A stretch of DNA of 35,333 bases from JAZKSG01 sp964384785 (GTDB taxonomy: Archaea; Thermoplasmatota; E2; DHVEG-1), in the NCBI GenBank assembly GCA_964384785.1, contig CAYLLH010000086.1, positions 1 to 35,333 on the forward strand. Reading direction: 5' to 3'. Made by a program: the position numbers and the translations under genes. How positions within the stretch are numbered: the first letter of the stretch is position 1; every line of letters starts with the position of its first letter. The notes under the pieces were generated by a model, which was not told where the DNA came from, made no database searches, and saw nothing but the letters and a program-made list of their open reading frames with translations. Below, piece after piece: positions 1 through 7,977 of this stretch.

Positions 1-233
1 TCTGTATGTCTACAACGAACGATACCATTTGAACCATTGAATCTTAAAAGAAAAAGCCCCATTTGTTTACAATGTTCATCAAAAAGTTCAGAGCAATTAT
101 TTCTAATGACTCGTATCATCTCAGTTTTTTTTATTCTAAACTCTTTTTCCGGAAAAATTATTTTGAAACCAATGTATCTTTTACGTCTACCTTCTTTTAC
201 AACGATAAAAAAATCACCTTCGATTTTAACTAT
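1..233 (-). CDS. rnp2: RNase P protein component 2 (Pop5), 3'-truncated by window edge
   Basis: Reading the minus strand from about 233 down to 1 gives an open frame containing RKRYIGFKIIFPEKEFRIKK, then EMIRVIRNNCSELF and FNGSNGIVRCRHT. This matches the archaeal Pop5 pattern: KRY(I/L)xF near the N terminus, an amphipathic helix, and a late GIVRC strand. Pop5 is a protein subunit of archaeal RNase P, which matures tRNA 5' ends. It lies just downstream of PCNA on the same strand, so co-transcription is likely. No ATG, GTG or TTG occurs in frame between the PCNA stop and the conserved part. The start at 233 (ATA, followed by GTT AAA ATC) is a guess; ATT at 272 is another. The C-terminal part lies outside the window. 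Confidence 0.75.
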   Translation of the reverse strand, partial: MVKIEGDFFIVVKEGRRKRYIGFKIIFPEKEFRIKKTEMIRVIRNNCSELFDEHCKQMGLFLLRFNGSNGIVRCRHT

Positions 234-281
234 GTTAAAAGAGAAAAAAAGAGATAAAGTTTTCCAAAAAATTTTTTTGGA

Positions 282-1019
282 TTATTCTGATTCTATCCTT
301 GGTGCTAAAAGATAGGTTACATGTCCTTTTTTATCAGCTATGTCAAACTCTACTTTTATTGGGTTATCATTACCTATCATAATAGTCATGTTTTCTCCAT
401 CGCTTACTGGTTTTATCATGTTGGAGAAATAGTCTATTGAAAACAAGCTTTTGTTTTTACCAGTGGCTTTTATTTCATTTAAAAGATCCTTTGGTAAATT
501 TAAGTTAACTGTGTCTGTATCGCCTTCAGCTGAGAGTTCGAATCTTTCTTTATCAACCATTAAAGATAGATGATCTGATACTGCTTCACTAGCACGCACT
601 CCTTGTATAAGTTCTGATGCTCTGAGTACTACTTTAGCTGGAAGATTCAAATTAGGCATCTTCGGATCAGGCATACCAGCGGTGTCTATAAGTCCCATTC
701 TTCTGACAAGGTTTCCAATTTTTACTATTAAACGATTTCCTTCCTCGTCATACTCAAGATTCACCATGTCTCCAGAACGTGATAGGCGCATAATTCCTGC
801 GAGTTTATCCATATCGATTCCTAGTTCCATTTCATCTGCTTTGTAGTCTTCAAAAGCTTCTTTATTTACCTCCAAGTCAACCATGGCTACATGAGCAGGA
901 TCTACAGCTCTTAAAGAAACTCCGTCTCCTGTAACATTGAATTTAACCTCGTTAACTAATGGAGATGTAACATCAATAATTCCTTTCAACACTTCGGATT
1001 TCACTTTTGCATTAAACAT
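282..1019 (-). CDS. pcn: DNA polymerase sliding clamp (PCNA)
   Basis: A 245-residue protein of the usual archaeal PCNA length. The N terminus has the typical KVKSEVLKGIIDVTSPLVNE segment and then VSLRAVDPAHVAMVDLEV, which is very characteristic of PCNA. The C terminus ends in the family's APRIE motif (LLAPRIESE). PCNA forms a trimeric ring around DNA and tethers replicative polymerases, FEN1, ligase and other PIP-box proteins. The start ATG has a GGGGAGG Shine-Dalgarno at 1031-1037 on the minus strand and a TATA-like element further upstream. The stop is 49 bases before the first plausible Pop5 codon. Nothing looks abnormal. Confidence 0.97.
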   Translation of the reverse strand: MFNAKVKSEVLKGIIDVTSPLVNEVKFNVTGDGVSLRAVDPAHVAMVDLEVNKEAFEDYKADEMELGIDMDKLAGIMRLSRSGDMVNLEYDEEGNRLIVKIGNLVRRMGLIDTAGMPDPKMPNLNLPAKVVLRASELIQGVRASEAVSDHLSLMVDKERFELSAEGDTDTVNLNLPKDLLNEIKATGKNKSLFSIDYFSNMIKPVSDGENMTIMIGNDNPIKVEFDIADKKGHVTYLLAPRIESE

Positions 1020-1030
1020 ATGTTTTTTTT

Positions 1031-1069
1031 CCTCCCCAAAACATCAACGTTTATTTGAATAAATTTAAA
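1031..1069 (-). promoter_or_regulatory. PCNA promoter and Shine-Dalgarno
   Basis: On the minus strand, TTTAAATTTATT (1069-1058) looks like an archaeal TATA box. GGGGAGG (1037-1031) lies 11 bases before the ATG. A transcript starting about 25 bases after the box would begin almost at the Shine-Dalgarno, giving a short leader. The rest of the gap, 1070-1196, is AT-rich with no gene that I can see. Confidence 0.5.
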
Positions 1070-1196
1070 CGCGGTAATCAATAACAAATACAAAATGGGT
1101 TTATAACTATGACGGTGGATTTCTACCTGTTTTTTAGTACGAAATTAAATATTTTTAAAAAATAGTTTAAAAAAAAGAAAAATTTTTGGTTTTTTT

Positions 1197-1982
1197 TTAG
1201 TTTCTATTGCGACTCATTGCAAGATTTGAAACTCCAAATGTTACTTTTGGAAGTAGATCTATTGGACCTGAAGTAAAACCAGACCATGTTGCCCAACCAG
1301 TGAAACCAACTAATAATGTGCTGTGTATGCCGGTCATAGTTTTTGTTATATTGTAACCCAATGCATTTCTAACGATTGGTGTTAATGTTGTTCTAGCTCT
1401 TTGGTTGTTGTATCTGCAGAATATAAAAGGCTGCATGAATTTCATTACTCTAAAGGGTATGAATGCTTTCAAAAGTTTCATGATTCTTGTGACTGGTTTG
1501 AAATGAAAACCTTTTCCTATGGATTTAACCAGTACCAACCCGCCTGAAAAAATAAAAGCTTTTTGTGTGTCATTTGTGTCGTTCTGATCGTTTCCATCAT
1601 CAGTGTCATTTTGGTCATCAGTATCGTTTTGATCCTTGGTTCTGTTGGACCACCAGTCTTTTATTTTATCTGTAAGATTCTGCCACCAATCCATGAATTT
1701 TGAATCTTGAAGGAATTTTTCTTCACATTTTTGTGCTATTACTTCACCAAGGTCTTCTCCTTCTTTGTATTCTATTTCTACTTCGTATGGTTCTATTTTT
1801 CCATCAAGACCATGTCTGTAAAGTGTTATAGTTTTGGTTATTAAGCCTGATTCAGCTTTTAAAATGGTTTCTTTTTCTGATTCTTTGTTTTCTATTTTAA
1901 GTGCGTTTACACTTGCAAAAACTGTAGTTAGAAAAAGAACACATGTTAAAACTGCTATTGTTTTTTTGGATATACCTTTCAT
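1197..1982 (-). CDS. Secreted protein with N-glycosylation-sequon-rich linker, function unknown
   Basis: 261 residues. Residues 1-27 form a Sec-type signal peptide: KK, a hydrophobic core, then an ASVNA cleavage region. Residues 28-115 are hydrophilic and include a WWQNLTDKIKDWW stretch. Residues 117-140 are a linker made of D, N, Q and T with repeated NDT units (N119, N125, N134, N137). With NLT at 102 and NRT at 112 this gives six N-x-S/T sequons in about 40 residues. Residues 143-261 are more hydrophobic and may form a membrane-associated or beta-rich domain. I recognise no family. The promoter side (1983-2063) holds TATA-like TATTTATATATAA and an AGAGG Shine-Dalgarno. The export call is firm; the function is open. 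Confidence 0.75.
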   Translation of the reverse strand: MKGISKKTIAVLTCVLFLTTVFASVNALKIENKESEKETILKAESGLITKTITLYRHGLDGKIEPYEVEIEYKEGEDLGEVIAQKCEEKFLQDSKFMDWWQNLTDKIKDWWSNRTKDQNDTDDQNDTDDGNDQNDTNDTQKAFIFSGGLVLVKSIGKGFHFKPVTRIMKLLKAFIPFRVMKFMQPFIFCRYNNQRARTTLTPIVRNALGYNITKTMTGIHSTLLVGFTGWATWSGFTSGPIDLLPKVTFGVSNLAMSRNRN

Positions 1983-2063
1983 AAAATTTACGCCTCTTTT
2001 TAGCTAATTAACTTTATTCAGAATAATTATATAATGATTATTATATATAAATATTTCCTTGTT

Positions 2064-2372
2064 TTAATCTACACGCCATCTATGACGACATTTAGTACAA
2101 GTATAAAAACGACTCTCAGGTTCATCAGCAGCACGCATCTGACGAATCTCCCAATAAGCCTCATTATGACCACATTTAGGACAAGTTATACCCTTAGTTT
2201 TGGGACGAACATCATTATCCTTCTTACCATCCAAAACAGGCATTTCTTTCTCTTTTTTCTCAGTTACTACAATATCATTCTTTCTACCTTTCTTTTTACT
2301 GTACCCACATTTTTTACAAACAAAACTATCATCCTTAGGATACATCAAACATTTGCATTTAGGACAAAACAT
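2064..2372 (-). CDS. tfs: Transcription factor S (TFIIS-like transcript cleavage factor)
   Basis: 102 residues from the chosen ATG. An N-terminal zinc ribbon (MFCPKCKCLM, then CKKC) and a C-terminal TFIIS-type ribbon (CPKCGHNEAYWEIRQMRAADEPES, then CTKC and HRWR) are visible. The acidic Asp-Glu pair in the RAADEPES loop inserts into the RNA polymerase secondary channel and stimulates cleavage of backtracked RNA. An upstream in-frame GTG at 2387 would add five residues and overlap the Nudix stop. I prefer the ATG at 2372 because family members start M-x-(F)-CPxC and because AAGGAG, inside the end of the Nudix gene, would sit directly on the GTG. The gene follows the Nudix gene by a few bases on the same strand. 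Confidence 0.93.
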   Translation of the reverse strand: MFCPKCKCLMYPKDDSFVCKKCGYSKKKGRKNDIVVTEKKEKEMPVLDGKKDNDVRPKTKGITCPKCGHNEAYWEIRQMRAADEPESRFYTCTKCRHRWRVD

Positions 2373-2380
2373 ATATTTTT

Positions 2381-2782
2381 TCAACACTCCTTTTCAATTG
2401 CATCATTTATTATGATTTTATGATCGAAAGCCAACTTGGGAAGATCATCTAGATTAAAAAATTTTGCCAAAGACGCATCATCACCTGCAGCAACTTTTTC
2501 ATCATCACTTTCTAAAATATAAACTACACTAACAGTATGACCTCGGGGATCACGAGATGGATCCGAATAAACATCTAGCAAACTTTTAACTCTAGTGCTA
2601 AGACCTGTTTCCTCAAAAATTTCTCGAACCACTGCATCCTCAGTTTTTTCATTATATTCAACAAAACCGCCCGGAAGAGCCCACATGTCTTTAAAAGGCG
2701 GATTTTTTCTTTTAATCAATAAAATCTCTTCTCCTTTGAAAATTATTCCATCAACAGTCAACTTAGGATTTTTATATTCCAT
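2381..2782 (-). CDS. Nudix hydrolase (ADP-ribose pyrophosphatase-like)
   Basis: 133 residues with a complete Nudix box: Gly39, Glu45, then REIFEETGL at 53-61, fitting GX5EX7REUXEEXGU. Preceding LPGGFVE and following VYSDPSRDPRGHTVSVVYIL are typical of ADP-ribose or NADH pyrophosphatase-like Nudix proteins. Such enzymes hydrolyse nucleoside diphosphates linked to another moiety using divalent metal at the Glu cluster (REIFEE). The exact substrate cannot be read from the sequence. It is the first gene of a two-gene minus-strand unit with tfs. Upstream, minus-strand TTAAATATTAAATA around 2815-2830 looks like its TATA region. Confidence 0.9.
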   Translation of the reverse strand: MEYKNPKLTVDGIIFKGEEILLIKRKNPPFKDMWALPGGFVEYNEKTEDAVVREIFEETGLSTRVKSLLDVYSDPSRDPRGHTVSVVYILESDDEKVAAGDDASLAKFFNLDDLPKLAFDHKIIINDAIEKEC

Positions 2783-2859
2783 TCTCTATCAGAAGAAACT
2801 AATAAGAAAGAAGACGTATTTAATATTTAACAATAAAAAAAAATTATAATTATTTTTTT

Positions 2860-3150
2860 TTATTCGTTCATAGACTCCCAAAAAGAAGGCAATTCTTTTT
2901 GAAGTTCATCTTTCCACAAAAGAAATGTTTCATCATCAATACTCGGCCTAAAAAATTTTTGGCGTTTTTCCTCTAATACTAATTTACTTTCGTTCAATCC
3001 CAAACCCTTCCTAAATATAGTAAAAAGCAATAATGTTTTAAAACCTTTATTATTCTTCTGCGTAGGTAAATATGCAGAGACGGGTGTAGACAGCATCGCA
3101 TCCAACAAATTTACAAATATAAACTCACATGTTTTTTCTAATGAAAACAT
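2860..3150 (-). CDS. Small protein of unknown function
   Basis: 96 residues, no signal peptide and no clear membrane segment. The C-terminal half is charged and probably helical (LVLEEKRQKFF, LLWKDELQKELPSFWESMNE). The ATG is preceded by TTTTTAAA, suggesting a short or absent leader. I recognise no domain. It sits between the Nudix gene and tRNA-Val, alone on its transcript as far as can be judged. Confidence 0.55.
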   Translation of the reverse strand: MFSLEKTCEFIFVNLLDAMLSTPVSAYLPTQKNNKGFKTLLLFTIFRKGLGLNESKLVLEEKRQKFFRPSIDDETFLLWKDELQKELPSFWESMNE

Positions 3151-3226
3151 TTTAAAAAGAGTTACTATTTCAGGAAAAATAAAAAAAGGGACTTAGCCTT
3201 ACAGGTTTCCAAAAAAAAATATTATC

Positions 3227-3300
3227 GGGCTCATGGTCTAGGTGGTTATGACGTCGCCTTGACATGGCGGAGGTCGCCGGTTCAAATCCGGCTGAGCCCA
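3227..3300 (+). tRNA. tRNA-Val(GAC)
   Basis: A full cloverleaf folds by eye: acceptor GGGCTCA/TGAGCCC, T8-G9, D stem GTC/GAC with GG in the loop, anticodon stem TCGCC/GGCGG (one T-G pair) with loop TTGACAT, and T arm GCCGG-TTCAAAT-CCGGC. The anticodon GAC is at 3261-3263 (valine, GUC/GUU codons). Base 3300 is the discriminator A, and CCA is not encoded. No intron is seen. Confidence 0.97.
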
Positions 3301-3339
3301 CTATATTTTAGATAAAAAAATGGGGGAGAGTAAAAATAT

Positions 3340-3924
3340 ATGGCTAATTATCAAACAAAACATGGATTTAATGATGATGAGGTTGTTAGCGCTCTTCAAA
3401 AACAAATACGACGAGGAGTAGAAGATGAGGCATTATATTGGGCTTTGGAACTATGTGAAAATGGTGCCCATAAAAGTGGTTTCAGCCGTCTTAGAAACCG
3501 TTTAATCATTATCTCCTATGAAGACATTGGAATAGGTGATCCAGAAACAGTTTTACAGGTATCTATCGCAATCCGCGATATGGAAAAACTATGGAAAAAA
3601 GACAACGCTGGATGGAAAATAATTTTAGCTTATATTATACTTAAAATGTGCCGATCAAAAAAATCACGAATAACTGATCATTTTCAAACAGTTATGGATT
3701 ATGTTTGGAATGAAAAAAAACCAGAGGAAATGGATATACAAATACCGGACTATGCAGTTGATATGCATACATCACAGGGAAACCTGAGGGGTAGAACAAA
3801 AGGCTCCCTTAAAGGCATTGAACATTTTATCAAAGAAGGCGGAAAACTAGAAAACATAAACACAGAAATTGAAGATGTTTACAAAAAACAAGCACATCAT
3901 ATACTTAAAAAAAATAAAAAATAA
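3340..3924 (+). CDS. Stand-alone RarA/MgsA C-terminal-domain-like protein
   Basis: 194 residues. The segment EDEALYWALELCENG followed by RLRNRLIIISYEDIGIGDPE resembles the signature of the C-terminal (tetramerisation) part of RarA/MgsA/WRNIP1 AAA+ proteins (DAALYW, then RRL...ASEDVGxADP). No Walker A or B motif or ATPase domain is present, and the gene starts directly with this domain. The C-terminal half, PDYAVDMHTSQGNLRGR then HFIKEGGKLEN, looks like a second conserved block. RarA-type proteins act at stalled replication forks, so a replication or repair accessory role is an inference. It follows tRNA-Val and has a GGGGGAGAG Shine-Dalgarno upstream of the ATG. Confidence 0.6.
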   Translation: MANYQTKHGFNDDEVVSALQKQIRRGVEDEALYWALELCENGAHKSGFSRLRNRLIIISYEDIGIGDPETVLQVSIAIRDMEKLWKKDNAGWKIILAYIILKMCRSKKSRITDHFQTVMDYVWNEKKPEEMDIQIPDYAVDMHTSQGNLRGRTKGSLKGIEHFIKEGGKLENINTEIEDVYKKQAHHILKKNKK

Positions 3925-4011
3925 CCCTCTCTTTATTTTAGAAGAAAACTATTTTCATACAGTAAAATTCTTAAAGACAAGATTTATTATTACTAAATAC
4001 TGAAAATTTGT

Positions 4012-5133
4012 ATGAAAACACTTGTTTTAAACGTTGATCGTGACGATGATTTTGGAAGAAAAGCAAAAGTAAAAAGCCCGATTATTGGTTTAAAAAAAAA
4101 TCTTGAGGCTGCTAATAAACTAGGGGAGGCAGACCCAGAAGATTCAGATCTTAACTCAATTTTTTCAGCAATATCAACATATAAACAACTAAAAAAAGAG
4201 GGAAAAGAAGCAGAAGTTGCAACTATCTGCGGACACATAAAAGTTGGTTTAAAATCTGATGATATTCTTTCTCAACAACTAGAAACAGTTTTAAAGGATA
4301 CCAATGCAGATCAAGTAATACTTCTTAGTGATGGAGCAGAAGACGAATACGTTTTACCTATAATTGAATCAAGAATAAAAATCAGCTCAGTTAAACGAGT
4401 TTCAGTTAAACAAAGTCAACAACTAGAAGATCAATACTATCGTTTTGTAAAACTCCTTGATGATGAAAAAGTACAAAAACAGTTTCTACTACCAATAACA
4501 CTGGTTATTATTGTATGGGGTTTTTTTGCATTATTGGATATGGCCTCAACAGGTTTCGGAGCCATACTCTTAACGCTTGGTATATACTTACTAATAAGAG
4601 TTTTCCAGTGGGAACGAACAATAGCCATGATCTGGGATGAAATAAAATCAGGTTTTTTAACAGGTAGATTATCATTATATACCTCATTAATAGCTATAGC
4701 GATTGTATTAGTGAATGGTCTTTTAGTATACAATCAAATAGATCACTCAACGGCCTTCTTTATTCGAGCAATATATTTTATTAGAAATATGATATGGGGG
4801 ATAGTAATAGCAGGACTCATTGCAGTATTTGGACGAGTAGTCGATTTATATGTAAGAGAAAAAGAAACACCTTGGAATTACTGGGTTGCACCTTTTTCAT
4901 TATTTACCTTTGGTTTCATATCCTCAGCAGTATTTAATGCACTCTATAATGCTCTAAGAGAATGGCCAGAAACATTTGATGCAAACCCGTTTTTTACAAT
5001 GAGTTTCATGGGTTATACCGCAACAGGTATAATGATAGCTCTAGTTGGAGCTGTAACCTACCATTACATCAAAGATCTCCGTGAAAACGAAAATAGAGAA
5101 ATAGAAATTGAAAAAGAAACACAAAAATTATAA
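4012..5133 (+). CDS. DUF373-family membrane protein
   Basis: 373 residues. The cytosolic N-terminal domain (about 1-150) begins MKTLVLNVDRDDDFGRKAKV and contains ATICGH and ILLSDGAEDEYVLPIIESR, as in archaeal DUF373 proteins. From residue about 158 there are five to six hydrophobic segments (ITLVIIVWGFFALL, GAILLTLGIYLLI, IAIAIVLVNGLLV, IVIAGLIAVF, GIMIALVGAV). The family is widespread in archaea and its biochemical role is not established. The C terminus overlaps the longest possible reading of mptE, so the two are probably co-transcribed. Confidence 0.88.
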   Translation: MKTLVLNVDRDDDFGRKAKVKSPIIGLKKNLEAANKLGEADPEDSDLNSIFSAISTYKQLKKEGKEAEVATICGHIKVGLKSDDILSQQLETVLKDTNADQVILLSDGAEDEYVLPIIESRIKISSVKRVSVKQSQQLEDQYYRFVKLLDDEKVQKQFLLPITLVIIVWGFFALLDMASTGFGAILLTLGIYLLIRVFQWERTIAMIWDEIKSGFLTGRLSLYTSLIAIAIVLVNGLLVYNQIDHSTAFFIRAIYFIRNMIWGIVIAGLIAVFGRVVDLYVREKETPWNYWVAPFSLFTFGFISSAVFNALYNALREWPETFDANPFFTMSFMGYTATGIMIALVGAVTYHYIKDLRENENREIEIEKETQKL

Positions 5134-5161
5134 AAAAATATTTTTTGTTGAAAAAAATCAG

Positions 5162-5851
5162 ATGTTATACGCTGAATGGGAGCCTTTCTATAAGGAAATA
5201 ATCAAAGATTTCAATCTTAATTTCAAAGATGATCATAATGTAGCAGAAACATTAAATAAAATACTTAAAAAACAAAATATTTCTAGAAAAAAAAATCTTA
5301 AAAATTTAATTCAAAATAATGAAGTCATTGTTTTTGGAGCAGGTCCAACTCTTAAAAACTGTATTAAAAAAAATAAAGATAAATCTTTTTTTAAAAAAAG
5401 CATAAAAATATCTGCTGATGGAGCAACAACAGCTCTAATAGAAGAAAACATAGTGCCAGATATTATAGTAACTGATTTAGATGGAAAAATCTCAGATCAA
5501 ATAAAAGCAAATGCGGAAGGCAGCATCATAATGGTTCATGCACATGGAGATAATGAAAAAAAGATAAGAGAGGTCGTTCCGTGTTTAACTGGTGAAATAT
5601 ATGGTACAACTCAAATTGATCCTAAAAACTATGAAAATCTTTCGAATTATGGTGGTTTCACAGATGGAGATCGAGCGGTTTATCTTGCAGATCATTTCAA
5701 AGCAAAAAAAATCTTTTTGATAGGTTTTGATTTTAACAATAAAATCGGAGAATATTCATTTACCGGTAATAAAGAGGTTAAAAAAAAGAAACTTATATGG
5801 TGTGAACTTTTAATAAAAAGACTAAATAACAAAAAAATCGTCTTTTTGTAA
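5162..5851 (+). CDS. mptE: 6-hydroxymethyl-7,8-dihydropterin pyrophosphokinase MptE (DUF115)
   Basis: 229 residues from the chosen start. VIVFGAGPTLKN, KISADGATTALIE, PDIIVTDLDG, MVHAHGDN and YGGFTDGDRAVYLA are the conserved DUF115/MptE blocks. The enzyme transfers pyrophosphate from ATP to 6-hydroxymethyl-dihydropterin, a step of the archaeal methanopterin/folate-type pterin pathway. An in-frame ATG at 5108 would add 18 lysine-rich residues inside the DUF373 gene. I prefer ATG 5162 (MLYAEWEPFYKEI), because MptE proteins characteristically begin a few residues before a WEP-Y-EI motif. No obvious Shine-Dalgarno precedes either start. Confidence 0.9.
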   Translation: MLYAEWEPFYKEIIKDFNLNFKDDHNVAETLNKILKKQNISRKKNLKNLIQNNEVIVFGAGPTLKNCIKKNKDKSFFKKSIKISADGATTALIEENIVPDIIVTDLDGKISDQIKANAEGSIIMVHAHGDNEKKIREVVPCLTGEIYGTTQIDPKNYENLSNYGGFTDGDRAVYLADHFKAKKIFLIGFDFNNKIGEYSFTGNKEVKKKKLIWCELLIKRLNNKKIVFL

Positions 5852-5920
5852 TATTTTTTTTGTTTAAATGGGTACTTTAATAAAACCCTTATTTATTTGC
5901 TTCTTTCAGCGTAAAAAATT

Positions 5921-7336
5921 ATGACTCTTATAGATGGATTATTGATATTAGCTGGAATTATTCTTATTTATGCAATAATTGTATATATCCTTCACGCCAG
6001 AGGAATCCTAAAAAAATATAATATTACTTTTTGGGGTCCAGCTTTAATGCTTAGAACCGAAAAAGGAATAGGTTTCCTGAAAAGATTAGCGAAACATAAA
6101 CGTTTCTGGAAAACCTTTGGAAACATAGGAATTGCTGTAACATTAATTCTAATGGTTGTAATGGTTGTACTTTTTGTATATAATGTATCCTATTTTTTAA
6201 CAACAGAACTTGCACCAGAACAACAAGAAGTTTTAGATAAACTTGGTCCAGAAATGGCTTTTGTATTACCAGGGTTAAATCCTATTCTTCCTTTTGAATA
6301 CATATTCTATATAATTTTTGCTTTAGTTGTTGCTATGGTAGTCCATGAGTTTTCACATGGGATACTATCTATAGTTGGAAAAATAAAAGTAAAATCCCTT
6401 GGTTTGTTGTATTTGATTATTCCATTAGGTGCCTTTTGTGAACCTGATGAAGAACAACTAAAAGAAACCAAAAGGATCAGACGTATGCGTGTTTTTGTAG
6501 CAGGACCCATGTCAAACCTTGTAGTTGCTATAATCTGCATTTTCCTTTTTTCTTTTGTTTTTATGTCCTCGGTACAACCTGTCGATGGAGTTCACGTTAT
6601 AATGGTTTATGATGATACTCCAGCAGATGAGATATCTCTCTCTGAAGGATCCGTTATAACTAGTTTGAATGATTCTAAGATTAAAGACAGTGGAGATTTC
6701 CATGAAATTATTAATCATACTCATCCTACTCAAACCGTTAATATCTCTTATTATCGTGATGGAACTACTTATTATAAACAAGTTCAGTTGACAAATAAAT
6801 ATGATTTTTACCTTAATTATTTAGAAGACGAATCTGACAAAGACGAACTAAACGAATCATTAAAAAATGATAGTTTTCTAGGATTTGTTCAAAACACTAA
6901 CGATGTTTCATCGATATTAGGTTATCTTCAAAATCCTTTCTCCGAAGACTTTCCACTAAGTTTGCTTTATCTATATTCCTTACCAATTTTTGGTTATATA
7001 ACCGGTTATAACCCAATTGCTGAACCATTCACAAATTCATATATTATCCAAGGACCTCTAGCATCTATACCCGAACCTGTTTTCTGGGGTATTGTAACAG
7101 CTTTATTCTGGATGTTATGGTTAAATCTAGCAGTTGGTATCTTCAATATACTTCCAATAGTTCCAATGGATGGAGGATATATTTTCAATGACGCATTGAA
7201 TAGTCTTGTCCAAAGAATTAAAGGCGATATCTCAAAGGAAAAAAGAGAAAAAATAGTAAACAGGATAACAATTGCTTTATCACTATTTGTTTTATTCCTT
7301 GTGTTGTTTCCATTCTTTTTTAAATATGTGTTTTAA
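5921..7336 (+). CDS. Site-2-protease-type membrane metalloprotease with PDZ-like insert
   Basis: 471 residues with several membrane segments. The zinc motif HEFSH is at 142-146, and the third ligand motif is in NILPIVPMDGGY (Asp417), both within hydrophobic helices as in M50 proteases. Between them, after GPMSNLVVAIICIFLF, lies an extracytoplasmic region of about 200 residues. It contains DTPADEISLSEGSVITSLND, which resembles a PDZ domain. S2P enzymes cut membrane-spanning substrates inside the bilayer, often in signalling. Substrates are not evident here. The gene follows mptE by 69 bases with its own AT-rich promoter region and is convergent with rpl10e, with only nine bases between the stop codons. 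Confidence 0.9.
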   Translation: MTLIDGLLILAGIILIYAIIVYILHARGILKKYNITFWGPALMLRTEKGIGFLKRLAKHKRFWKTFGNIGIAVTLILMVVMVVLFVYNVSYFLTTELAPEQQEVLDKLGPEMAFVLPGLNPILPFEYIFYIIFALVVAMVVHEFSHGILSIVGKIKVKSLGLLYLIIPLGAFCEPDEEQLKETKRIRRMRVFVAGPMSNLVVAIICIFLFSFVFMSSVQPVDGVHVIMVYDDTPADEISLSEGSVITSLNDSKIKDSGDFHEIINHTHPTQTVNISYYRDGTTYYKQVQLTNKYDFYLNYLEDESDKDELNESLKNDSFLGFVQNTNDVSSILGYLQNPFSEDFPLSLLYLYSLPIFGYITGYNPIAEPFTNSYIIQGPLASIPEPVFWGIVTALFWMLWLNLAVGIFNILPIVPMDGGYIFNDALNSLVQRIKGDISKEKREKIVNRITIALSLFVLFLVLFPFFFKYVF

Positions 7337-7345
7337 AAAAAATTT

Positions 7346-7864
7346 TTAGTGTTTATGTTTTTTGATTTCTTCAACTTTTATAACACAAGGAGTACAAACC
7401 TTCATTTTAGCTTTACGTAAACCTTCTTTAGCATCATGCAAGTTTGCCTCATTGGTCTCAACAGTCATAATAGGCTGATTAGGTTGAACTCTTGCTGCTG
7501 TTCCAACATTTTTACCATATGAAGAACGCATACCTTGAGATACACGATCTGCACCTGCTCCAGTTGCTTGTTTGTTTTCACGGATTACAACATGAGGGTA
7601 AACTAAAACTCTGTATCTGTAATTAGCTACACCTATCTTTTTTTCAAGAAAACGGTTTGCTGTTATACGAGACGATTCAAGAGAGTTATGTCTAATCTGA
7701 CATTTTTCTTCAGCTATCAATGAAATTTTTAAATCAAAATCATCTTTTTTGTTTCCATGTACAAACTGTGTAATACGAGGATTAGGTATACCACCAACAT
7801 ATTTTTTTTGTGTAGTGGGTTGCCCTCTTACATAACGGTACATACTACCTGGTTTTCGTGCCAT
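7346..7864 (-). CDS. rpl10e: Ribosomal protein L10e (uL16 family)
   Basis: 172 residues, the normal length. It starts MARKPGSMYRYVRGQPTTQKKYVGG and contains the basic RHNSLESSRITANRFLE region, HVVIRENKQATGAGADRVSQGMR and the KMKVCTPCVIKV end, all typical of archaeal L10e. The protein sits near the tRNA-binding sites of the large subunit. Its promoter is within 7865-8115, with minus-strand TATA-like GTTATAAATACC near 7950-7962. A perfect palindrome lies just upstream of it at 7964-7977. Confidence 0.97.
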   Translation of the reverse strand: MARKPGSMYRYVRGQPTTQKKYVGGIPNPRITQFVHGNKKDDFDLKISLIAEEKCQIRHNSLESSRITANRFLEKKIGVANYRYRVLVYPHVVIRENKQATGAGADRVSQGMRSSYGKNVGTAARVQPNQPIMTVETNEANLHDAKEGLRKAKMKVCTPCVIKVEEIKKHKH

Positions 7865-7963
7865 AGTTTTTTTAACACCAACAAATTATTTTTTTTATTC
7901 TCTAAATACAGTCTTTTCTGTATATTACCGGAAAACCGAAAACAGACAAGGTATTTATAACTC

Positions 7964-7977
7964 TTTTTCATGAAAAA
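7964..7977. promoter_or_regulatory. 14-bp palindrome upstream of the L10e promoter
   Basis: TTTTTCATGAAAAA is a perfect palindrome directly upstream of the presumed TATA box of rpl10e, in the divergent gap shared with csl4. It is flanked on both sides by CCGG-containing stretches. In an AT-rich genome an A/T-run palindrome can be chance, so a regulator site is only possible. The rest of 7865-8115 shows no gene. Confidence 0.25.

Noticed and set aside
37..315. Plus-strand open frame of 92 codons at the window start
   Set aside because: It lies antisense to the Pop5 sequence and has no protein-like character; the minus-strand frame shows a clear family.
1134..1160. TAGTACGAAATTAAATA, resembling the promoter word before the PKD gene (14134)
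   Set aside because: No plus-strand gene follows it; both flanking genes are on the minus strand, so it is probably chance in AT-rich DNA.
2034..2423. Plus-strand open frame of 129 codons
   Set aside because: Antisense to tfs, whose zinc-ribbon motifs are unambiguous; the plus frame is a Phe/Ile/Thr-rich shadow.
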